Positions 57,061 through 64,000 of a stretch of DNA of 64,000 nt are shown piece after piece; within the stretch, counting starts at the first letter, position 1; every line of letters begins with the position of its first letter. The stretch lies in NCBI RefSeq assembly GCF_010731715.1, contig NZ_AP022587.1:558001-622000 (forward strand), read 5' to 3'. The notes beneath the pieces are model-generated. The model had not been told where the DNA came from and did no database searches. It saw only the letters and a list, made by a program, of their open reading frames with translations. The position numbers and the translations under genes were made by a program. The DNA comes from Mycobacterium stomatepiae (lineage in GTDB: Bacteria; Actinomycetota; Actinomycetes; Mycobacteriales; Mycobacteriaceae).

Positions 57061-58293
57061 GTGGACATCACCTACCCGCCCGAAGCGGAAGCCTTCCGCT
57101 ACCGGATCCGCGCGTTCCTCGCCGAACACCTCCCACCCGGCTGGACGGGGCCCGGAGCGCTGCCGCCGGTCGAGCGAGAGGCATTCGGCTCGCGGTGGCG
57201 GCGGGCCCTTTCGGCCAGCGGGCTGGTCGCCGTGTCGTGGCCGACGGAATACGGCGGGGGCGGTCTCTCCCCGGTCGAACAGCTGGTGCTGGCCGAGGAA
57301 TTCGCCCGGGCCAATGCGCCCGAGCGGGCCGAAAACGACCTGCTGGGGATCGATCTGTTCGGCAACACGCTGATCGCCCTGGGCTCGGAGGCACAGAAGA
57401 AGCATTTTCTGCCGCGGATCCTCACCGGCGAAGATCGCTGGTGCCAGGGATTCTCCGAGCCCGAGGCCGGCTCCGACCTGGCATCGGTGCGGACCAGGGC
57501 CGTGCTCGACGGCGACGAGTGGGTGATCAACGGGCAGAAGATCTGGACGTCGGCCGGTCTGGGCGCCAACTGGATCTTCGTTCTGGTGCGCACTAATCCC
57601 GATGCACCCAAGCACCAAGGTCTGTCCATGTTGCTGGTGCCGATGGAACAACCCGGCGTCGAGGTTCGCCCGATCGTCAACGCGGCCGGGCACTCGTCGT
57701 TCTGCGAGGTCTTCTTCACCGATGCCCGCACCGGATCCGCCCACGTCGTGGGCGGGGTGGGAAACGGATGGCCGACCGCGATGACCGCACTCGGGTTCGA
57801 GCGTGCGTCGCAGCTCACCACCGCTGCCATCGAGTTCGGTCGCGACTTCGAGCGGCTGTGCGAACTCGCGCGCGAACGCGGAAAAAACACCGACCCGCAC
57901 ATCCGAGACGAGTTGGCGTGGTGCTTTTCCCGGATCCAGATCATGAGGTATCGAGGCTACCGTGGCCTCACCCTGTCGCTGGACGGACGGCAGCCGGGCG
58001 CCGAGGCCGCAATCACCAAAGTCATTTGGAGCGAATACTTTCGGCGCCATACCGATCTCGCCGCCGAAATCCTGGAACTGGAGGCACTTGGCCCGTCGGG
58101 GCCCGGCAACGGCGGGGCGCGCCTGATCCCGGAAGCGGGCACGCCGAACTCGCCCGCCTGCTGGATGGATGAGCTGCTCTACTCCCGGGCGGCCACGATC
58201 TACGCCGGGAGTTCGCAAATTCAGCGCACCGTGATCGGCGAACAACTACTCGGGCTCCCCAGGGAACCACGCCGGGAAGCCAGGCAAGGCTGA
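57061..58293 (+). CDS. fadE17: FadE17 acyl-CoA dehydrogenase
   Basis: 410 aa (Rv1934c is 409). ACAD fold: helical N-terminus ([15 protein letters not shown]), FAD-binding [18 protein letters not shown] and [11 protein letters not shown]-terminal [23 protein letters not shown] start 15 nt after echA13. In M. tuberculosis FadE17 and FadE18 form an alpha2beta2 dehydrogenase, one of the mycobacterial heteromeric ACADs used on sterol-type substrates. Confidence 0.94.
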   Translation: MDITYPPEAEAFRYRIRAFLAEHLPPGWTGPGALPPVEREAFGSRWRRALSASGLVAVSWPTEYGGGGLSPVEQLVLAEEFARANAPERAENDLLGIDLFGNTLIALGSEAQKKHFLPRILTGEDRWCQGFSEPEAGSDLASVRTRAVLDGDEWVINGQKIWTSAGLGANWIFVLVRTNPDAPKHQGLSMLLVPMEQPGVEVRPIVNAAGHSSFCEVFFTDARTGSAHVVGGVGNGWPTAMTALGFERASQLTTAAIEFGRDFERLCELARERGKNTDPHIRDELAWCFSRIQIMRYRGYRGLTLSLDGRQPGAEAAITKVIWSEYFRRHTDLAAEILELEALGPSGPGNGGARLIPEAGTPNSPACWMDELLYSRAATIYAGSSQIQRTVIGEQLLGLPREPRREARQG

Positions 58294-58301
58294 TATCTCC
58301 A

Positions 58302-59390
58302 ATGGACTTCCGCTACCGCATCGAACAAGACGACTTCCGCACGTCGTTGCGTGGCTTCCTGCGCGAGCATCCGTGCGCGCCGCGCACCACCGACGCGGCC
58401 CACGACAGCCGGCTCTGGAAGCGGATCTGTGCCGAGCTGGAGCTGCCGGCGCTACACACGCCACCGGAATACGGTGGCGTCGGCGCGACCCTGGCCGAGA
58501 CCGCGCTCGATTTCGGCGAGCTGGGTCGCACGCTGGCCCCGGTTCCGTTCGCCGCGACGACGTTCGCTATCGAGGCGATTCTGCGGTGCGGCGATGACGA
58601 GCAGCGCGAAACCCTGCTGCCCGGCCTGCTTTCCGGTGAGCGGATCGGCGCGCTCGCGGCCAGCGGGCACCGGGTGACCGATGCGTGCGCCGCAACGGTG
58701 GGCGCGAAACGGCACGGCGGCCGGGTGGTGCTGACCGGCGAGTGCACCGCGGTGTTGCACGGCGGTAGCGCGGATCTCTTCGTGGTGCCGGCCTTGGTCG
58801 ACGACGCGAGGGTGCGCCTGCATGTCGTCGCCACCGACGCGCCCGGAGTTACGGTCGTCGGGCTGCCCTCCTTCGACATCACCCGCCCGGTCGCCACGCT
58901 GCGGCTGGCGCAGGCCCCGGCCGACGCCTTGACGGCCGGCTCGCCCGACGACATCGACCGGGTGATGGACGTGGCGCGGGTGCTACTGGCCGCCGAGATG
59001 CTCGGCGGCGCCGAGGCGTGTCTCGAGCTTTCCGTCGAATATGCCCGCAGCCGAGAGCAATTCGATCGCGCAATAGGATCGTTTCAAGCGATCAAACATG
59101 CCTGCGCGGAGATGCTGATCGAGATCGACGCGACCCGCGCGGCGGTGATGTTCGCCGCGATGACCGCGGCCGGCGGCGACGAGTTGCGCATCGCGGCTCC
59201 GTTGGTCAAGGCGCAGGCCGCGGACACCTACGTGTTGTGCGCCGGCACCGCTATTCAGGTCCACGGCGGCATCGCCTTCACCTGGGAACACGACCTGCAC
59301 CTGTACTTTCGCCGGGCCAAGAGTAGCAAGGCGTTGTTCGGTAGCAGTGCGCGACACCGCGCGCTGCTCGCCGACCGCGCGGGCCTGTAG
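58302..59390 (+). CDS. fadE18: FadE18 acyl-CoA dehydrogenase
   Basis: 362 aa (Rv1933c is 363). Shorter ACAD partner with a reduced middle domain; C-terminal YARSREQFDRAIGSFQAIKH and QVHGGIAFTWEHDLHLYFRR are conserved. Follows fadE17 by 8 nt; predicted to be the second subunit of the heterotetramer. Confidence 0.94.
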   Translation: MDFRYRIEQDDFRTSLRGFLREHPCAPRTTDAAHDSRLWKRICAELELPALHTPPEYGGVGATLAETALDFGELGRTLAPVPFAATTFAIEAILRCGDDEQRETLLPGLLSGERIGALAASGHRVTDACAATVGAKRHGGRVVLTGECTAVLHGGSADLFVVPALVDDARVRLHVVATDAPGVTVVGLPSFDITRPVATLRLAQAPADALTAGSPDDIDRVMDVARVLLAAEMLGGAEACLELSVEYARSREQFDRAIGSFQAIKHACAEMLIEIDATRAAVMFAAMTAAGGDELRIAAPLVKAQAADTYVLCAGTAIQVHGGIAFTWEHDLHLYFRRAKSSKALFGSSARHRALLADRAGL

Positions 59391-59396
59391 GAATCC

Positions 59397-62300
59397 GTGG
59401 CTGACACCGGCATCACGCTCAGCGACGTCCTGGCGCGCCATGCGCGGGTGCGGCCCGACCAACTCGCGCTGGTCGATTCACGCCGGCGGTGCACCTTCGC
59501 GCAACTCGACGAACAAGTGGCGCGGCTGGCGCATGTGCTGTCCGCGAACGGAGTTCGGCCGGGCGACCGCGTCGCCGTGGCCGGCCTGAATTGCCTTGAG
59601 CTGATTGAAGTCTGGCTGGCCACCCTGCGGCTGGGGGCGGTGGCGGTGCCGGTCAACTTTCGGCTGGTCTCCGACGAGATCGCGCATGTGCTCACCGACA
59701 GTGGCGCCGTCCTGGTCGTCACCGACGGCCTGGCCGAACTCGTCGCCGCGGCAGACGCTCTCGCGCCCGACGTCACGGTCGCCGACGAGGCGCCGGCGTT
59801 CATCATGTACACCTCGGGCACCACCGGTTTTCCGAAGGGTGCGGTGATCACCCACCGCAACCTGTACCTGCACGCGGTGAGCGTGATCGCCACGCTGGGC
59901 CTCGACGGGGACGACAACTGCTGGATGGCGCATGCGCCGCTGTTTCACGTCGCGGGCGTCTCGGGGATGTTCCCGACGTTCCTGACCGGCGGCACGGTCG
60001 TCGTTTCGCCATCGGGCGGCTTCGACCCCGAGGCCACCATGCGGATGATCGCCGCCGAGGGCGTCACGTCGTGCTGGATGACGCCGGCGCAGTGGCAGCT
60101 GGTCTGCGCCCTGCCAGACCTGCGGTCGCGCGAGCTCGGCCGGCTGCGTCGGGTGTGGTGGGGCGCCGCGCCGGCGTCAACCACGTTGCTACGCACCATG
60201 TTCGACACCTTCCCGCACGCGGAGATCATCGCCGCCTTCGGGCAGACCGAGTGCAGCCCCATCACGTGCCTGCTGCGCGGTGAGGACGCGATCCGCAAAA
60301 TCGGATCGGTCGGCACCCCGATGCTGGGCGTCGAGGTGCGCATCGTCGACGAGGAGATGAACGACGTCGCGCGCGGCGAGGTCGGCGAGATCGTCTATCT
60401 CGGACCGCTGGTGATGAAGGAATACTGGAACCGGCCCGCCGAGACCGCCGAGGCGTTCCGGGGCGGCTGGTTTCATTCCGGCGATCTGGTCCGCCAGGAC
60501 GGCGACGGCTACATTTATGTCGTCGACCGCAGGAAAGACATGATCATCTCGGGTGGCGAGAACATCTACAGCGCCGAGGTGGAGAACGTCGTGGCAGCGC
60601 ACGACAAGGTCGCCGAGGTCGCGGTCATCGGAGTTTCCGACCCGAAATGGGGCGAGATCCCGATAGCGGTCATCGTCGCGCGCGATCCCGCCAATCCGCC
60701 GACCGAGGACGACATCGAGACGCACTGCCGCGCGCACCTCGCTGCGTACAAGCGTCCCCGCCGGGTCGTGATCGTGGAAGCCTTGCCGCGCAATGCCAAT
60801 GGCAAGGTGCTCAAGAACGAGCTGCGGCACCGCTACGGCGCCCCGGATTCCTACGCTGCCGGTCCGGTCGACACTCCCCTATTGGACGAGACGATCGGGG
60901 CGAACTTCGAGTGCACCGCGCTGGCGCACCCGCATGCCGAGGCGCTGGTCGACGTGGCCGGCGGCCGGCGGTGGACCTACGCCGAACTCAACGCCGACAT
61001 CGATTGTGTGGCCCGCGCATTGATGGCCGCCGGGATCCAGCCCGGTGACCGGGTCGGGATCTGGTCGCCCAATTGCCCGGAATGGACCATCCTCCAATAC
61101 GCCACGGCCAAGATCGGCGCGATTCTCGTCTCGGTCAATCCCGCGTATCGCACCCACGAGTTGTCGCATGTGCTGCGCGATTCGCAGACCCGGCTGTTGG
61201 TGTCGGCGACGACGTTCAAGACCTCCGACTATCGCGCCATGATCGCGCAGATCCGTGCCGAGTTGCCCGGGTTGATGGACGTCGTGTTTCTGGGCACCGA
61301 CGACTGGCAGCGGTTGCGGCAGCGCGCCGATGCGGTGACCGGCGACGAACTACGCCGCCGGCTGGCCGGACTGAACCCGTCGGACCCTGTCAACATCCAA
61401 TACACTTCGGGCACAACGGGTTCCCCGAAAGGCGCGGTGCTCTCGCACCGCAACATCCTCAACAACGGGTACTTCGTCACCGAATGCATCGGGCTGCGAC
61501 CTGGCGACCGACTGTGCATCCCGGTGCCCTTTTATCACTGCTTCGGCATGGTGATGGGCAACCTGGGCTGCACGACGCACGCGGCCACGATGGTGATCCC
61601 GGCGCCGGGTTTCGATCCGGCCGCGACGCTGCACGCGATCGAATCCGAACGCTGCACCGGCCTCTACGGTGTGCCCACCATGTTCATCGCGATGCTCGGG
61701 CACCCGGACTTAGCGCGGCGCGACGTCTCGTCGCTGCGTACCGGGATCATGGCCGGCGCGTCGTGCCCGGTGGAGGTGATGCGGCGCTGCGTCGCCGAAC
61801 TGAACCTCTCGGAGCTGTCCATGGCCTATGGCATGACGGAGACGTCGCCGGTGTCCTGCCAGACCCGCATCGACGACGACCTCGCACACCGGACCGCCAC
61901 CGTCGGCCGGGCGCATCCGCACGTCGAGATCAAGGTCGTCGACCCCGGCACCGGCGAGATCGTCAAGCGGGGTCGGCCCGGCGAGCTGTGCACGCGCGGC
62001 TACTCGGTGATGCTGGGCTACTGGCACGACGACGACAGGACCCGCGAGGTGATCGATCACGACGGCTGGATGCATACCGGCGATCTCGCGGTGATGCACG
62101 ACGCCGGCTACTGCGCGATCGTCGGCCGCATCAAGGACGTCGTCATCCGCGGCGGCGAGAACGTCTATCCGCGCGAGATCGAGGACTTTCTGCACACCCA
62201 CCCCGACATCGACGACGTGCAGGTCGTCGGTGTACCCGACGCCAAGTACGGCGAGGAGGTGTGCGCCTGGATCAAGATGCGGCCGGGCGTCAGCCCGTTA

Positions 62301-62456
62301 GACGCCGACGCTGTCCGGGCGTTCTGCGCCGGACAGCTCGCGCACTACAAGATCCCCCGCTACGTCCACATCGTCGACGAGTTCCCGATGACCGTCACCG
62401 GAAAGGTGCGCAAGGTCGACATGCGGGCCGAAATGGTCCGGCTGCTCGGGTTATGA
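59397..62456 (+). CDS. Two-headed acyl-CoA synthetase (FadD-FadD fusion)
   Basis: 1019 aa with two complete ANL-superfamily ligase domains. Head 1 (1-about 482): [14 protein letters not shown]-loop, [27 protein letters not shown], catalytic-Lys motif [13 protein letters not shown]. Head 2 (about 485-1019, FadD35-like): starts [76 protein letters not shown]. Both appear intact; there is no carrier domain between them. Normally such enzymes are single genes of about 500-550 aa. GTG start 6 nt after fadE18. Activates acids to acyl-CoA for the adjacent FadE/EchA steps. Confidence 0.9.
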   Translation: MADTGITLSDVLARHARVRPDQLALVDSRRRCTFAQLDEQVARLAHVLSANGVRPGDRVAVAGLNCLELIEVWLATLRLGAVAVPVNFRLVSDEIAHVLTDSGAVLVVTDGLAELVAAADALAPDVTVADEAPAFIMYTSGTTGFPKGAVITHRNLYLHAVSVIATLGLDGDDNCWMAHAPLFHVAGVSGMFPTFLTGGTVVVSPSGGFDPEATMRMIAAEGVTSCWMTPAQWQLVCALPDLRSRELGRLRRVWWGAAPASTTLLRTMFDTFPHAEIIAAFGQTECSPITCLLRGEDAIRKIGSVGTPMLGVEVRIVDEEMNDVARGEVGEIVYLGPLVMKEYWNRPAETAEAFRGGWFHSGDLVRQDGDGYIYVVDRRKDMIISGGENIYSAEVENVVAAHDKVAEVAVIGVSDPKWGEIPIAVIVARDPANPPTEDDIETHCRAHLAAYKRPRRVVIVEALPRNANGKVLKNELRHRYGAPDSYAAGPVDTPLLDETIGANFECTALAHPHAEALVDVAGGRRWTYAELNADIDCVARALMAAGIQPGDRVGIWSPNCPEWTILQYATAKIGAILVSVNPAYRTHELSHVLRDSQTRLLVSATTFKTSDYRAMIAQIRAELPGLMDVVFLGTDDWQRLRQRADAVTGDELRRRLAGLNPSDPVNIQYTSGTTGSPKGAVLSHRNILNNGYFVTECIGLRPGDRLCIPVPFYHCFGMVMGNLGCTTHAATMVIPAPGFDPAATLHAIESERCTGLYGVPTMFIAMLGHPDLARRDVSSLRTGIMAGASCPVEVMRRCVAELNLSELSMAYGMTETSPVSCQTRIDDDLAHRTATVGRAHPHVEIKVVDPGTGEIVKRGRPGELCTRGYSVMLGYWHDDDRTREVIDHDGWMHTGDLAVMHDAGYCAIVGRIKDVVIRGGENVYPREIEDFLHTHPDIDDVQVVGVPDAKYGEEVCAWIKMRPGVSPLDADAVRAFCAGQLAHYKIPRYVHIVDEFPMTVTGKVRKVDMRAEMVRLLGL

Positions 62457-62945
62457 CAGCGCCGCGAGCGCCGCGTCGTAGTCGGGCTCCTCGGCGATCT
62501 CGGGCACCAGCTGCGCGTACGCGACGTTGCCGTCGGCGCCGATCACCACGACGGCCCGGCCCAGCAGCCCGGCCATCGGACCGTCGGCGATCGTGATGCC
62601 GTAGTCCTCGCCGAAGCTGTCGCGGAATGCCGACGCCGTGGTGACGTTCTCGATGCCCTCCGCGCCGCAGAACCGCTTCTGCGCGAACGGCAGGTCCTTG
62701 GACACGCACACCACCGAGGCGCCGCTGGCGGCGGCACGCTCGTTGAACTTCCGCACGCTGGTCGCGCACACCGGGGTGTCGACGGACGGAAAGATGTTCA
62801 GCAGCACGGACTTACCGCTGAACTGGTCGCTGGTGACCGCGCCGAGGTCGACGCCGGTCAGGCTGAAGGCCGGGGCTTTGGATCCGACGGCGGGAAGCTC
62901 GCCGACAGTGTTGATCGCCTTTCCACGCAGGGTTATCTGTGCCAT
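62451..62945 (-). CDS. tpx: Thiol peroxidase Tpx
   Basis: 164 aa. Peroxidatic Cys60 ([11 protein letters not shown]) and resolving Cys93 (QKRFCG) are present, with the Tpx-type N-terminus [18 protein letters not shown]. Reduces hydroperoxides with thioredoxin. Same position as Rv1932 next to fadE18 and Rv1931c in M. tuberculosis. Its end overlaps the fused fadD by 6 nt. Confidence 0.96.
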   Translation of the reverse strand: MAQITLRGKAINTVGELPAVGSKAPAFSLTGVDLGAVTSDQFSGKSVLLNIFPSVDTPVCATSVRKFNERAAASGASVVCVSKDLPFAQKRFCGAEGIENVTTASAFRDSFGEDYGITIADGPMAGLLGRAVVVIGADGNVAYAQLVPEIAEEPDYDAALAALS

Positions 62946-63054
62946 GGGCACAGTCTGCCAAGGCCGATCCGGTGGCTTGGGGTCAGGGCCGGATGTCCTG
63001 ATTCGTGGGGTACCAGGCCTAGACGACACGCCCGCTTCGGCCAACACTGAATCC

Positions 63055-64000
63055 ATGGTTCGCAACGTCGTTATCGTCGGCTTTCCGGGTGTGCAGGCAC
63101 TCGACGTCGTCGGGCCCCACGACGTGTTCACCGGCGCATCGCTGCTGACCGACGGCGGCTACGACGTCGTCCTGGCCTCGGTTGACGGCCGGCCCATCAC
63201 CACCGGAACCGGCCTCGCCTTCGTCGGGGCGCCGCTGCCCGACCCCGACGGCCCGATCGACACCGTCGTGCTGCCCGGCGGCGGCGGCGTCGACGCCGCT
63301 CGGCAAGACGCGGACCTGGTGGCCTGGATCAAGGGCGCGGCGGGCAGCGCGCGCCGCGTCGTCACCGTCTGCACCGGCGCCTTCCTCGCCGCCGAGGCGG
63401 GGTTGCTGGACGGCTGCCGCGCGACCACGCACTGGGCCTTCGCCGACCGGCTGGCCCGTACGTTCCCCGCCGTGGAGGTCGATCCGGATCCGATCTTCAT
63501 TCGGAGCTCCGAGCGGGTGTGGACGGCCGCGGGTGTCGCGGCGGGCATCGACCTGGCGCTGTCACTGGTCGAGGCCGACCATGGAACCGAGACCGCGCAG
63601 ACCGTCGCCCGCTGGATGGTGCTGTATCTGCGCCGCCCCGGCGGGCAGACCCAATTCGCGGCGCCGGTGTGGGTTCCGCGCGCCAAGCGCGCCGGCATTC
63701 GCGAGGTGCAGGAGGCCATCGAGGCACAACCCGGTGCCGTACACAGCATCGGCGAGCTGGCCCGGCGGGCGACGATGAGCCCGCGGCATTTCACCCGGGT
63801 GTTCACCGACGAGGTCGGCGAGGCGCCGGGCCACTACGTCGAACGCGTCCGCACCGAAGCCGCGCGCCGGCAGTTGGAAGAGACCGACGACACCGTTGTC
63901 GCGATCGCGGCCCGGTGCGGCTTCGGCACCGCGGAAACCATGCGGCGCAACTTCATTCGTCGTATCGGCGTTTCGCCGGACCAGTACCGCAAGACGTTCG
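63055..64000 (+). CDS. AraC-family regulator with DJ-1/PfpI domain (Rv1931c-like; 3' end outside)
   Basis: At least 315 aa; the stop is beyond the window. N-terminal class I glutamine-amidotransferase/DJ-1 fold (VIVGFPGVQALDVVGPHDVF, VCTGAFLAAEAGLLDGC with the nucleophile-elbow Cys) and two AraC HTH motifs (HSIGELARRATMSPRHFTRV, AIAARCGFGTAETMRRNFIR). GlxA-type regulators use the DJ-1 domain to sense small ligands, not as an amidase. Divergent from tpx, possibly its regulator. Confidence 0.92.
   Translation, partial: MVRNVVIVGFPGVQALDVVGPHDVFTGASLLTDGGYDVVLASVDGRPITTGTGLAFVGAPLPDPDGPIDTVVLPGGGGVDAARQDADLVAWIKGAAGSARRVVTVCTGAFLAAEAGLLDGCRATTHWAFADRLARTFPAVEVDPDPIFIRSSERVWTAAGVAAGIDLALSLVEADHGTETAQTVARWMVLYLRRPGGQTQFAAPVWVPRAKRAGIREVQEAIEAQPGAVHSIGELARRATMSPRHFTRVFTDEVGEAPGHYVERVRTEAARRQLEETDDTVVAIAARCGFGTAETMRRNFIRRIGVSPDQYRKTF

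Overview
The window is high-GC actinobacterial DNA from a Mycobacterium, most likely a slow-growing one. The evidence is furA-katG, a PE protein, a Rv2525c-like Tat-exported protein, a cutinase and a complete mce operon. The right half matches, in gene content and order, the Mce3R-controlled region of M. tuberculosis (mce3, mce3R, the mel2 locus Rv1936-Rv1941, echA13-fadE17-fadE18, tpx, Rv1931c). The species cannot be fixed from the sequence alone.

Left part (1-32 kb) holds mixed small transcription units. They are furA(partial)-katG; a CMD-family gene divergent from its HxlR regulator; two alpha/beta hydrolases with a secreted DUF1906 protein; a GMC oxidoreductase; and a frame-broken SDR divergent from a TetR gene. 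A glycan-type operon follows (glycosyltransferase, methyltransferase, toroid/prenyltransferase-like protein, with a converging second methyltransferase). Then come a cutinase, a GDPD, a GH16 glucanase, an F420-type LLM enzyme, a quinone-oxidoreductase-like MDR enzyme, cycA, an aldehyde dehydrogenase, an iron-type alcohol dehydrogenase of the HOT class, an epimerase, an epoxide-hydrolase-like enzyme, a PE protein, a flavin-dependent ACAD-like hydroxylase, a NYN-domain protein, a nitronate monooxygenase and a DUF4333 lipoprotein.

Middle part (32-42 kb, minus strand) is the mce3 lipid-import operon yrbE3A-yrbE3B-mce3A-B-C-D-E-F plus a secreted CAP-domain protein. mce3B and mce3D lack their expected stops and run on into the next gene.

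Between mce3 and mce3R (42-47.5 kb) lies an extra catabolic module: a P450-SnoaL-ferredoxin operon, a divergent GAF-LuxR regulator, and an SCP2-like protein-aldehyde dehydrogenase operon. Both operons carry the same tandem CCCC-N3-GGGG boxes, 22 bp apart, 43-45 nt before the start codon, so the LuxR protein probably controls both.

Right part (47.5-64 kb) has an epoxide hydrolase-like gene and mce3R, then melK-melJ-melH-melG-melF on the minus strand (melI missing, melF frame-broken), divergent from echA13-fadE17-fadE18 and a giant two-headed acyl-CoA synthetase. tpx and an AraC/DJ-1 regulator close the window. Three promoters (yrbE3A, SCP2/LEH-mce3R, melF/echA13) share CAAGATAC plus a second conserved block at fixed spacing, the best candidate for the bipartite, non-palindromic operator of the tandem-TetR protein Mce3R. 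Together the region looks like an import-and-degradation programme for a sterol- or terpenoid-like lipid.

Several genes are broken at short homopolymer runs. Assembly indels and genuine gene decay cannot be told apart here.
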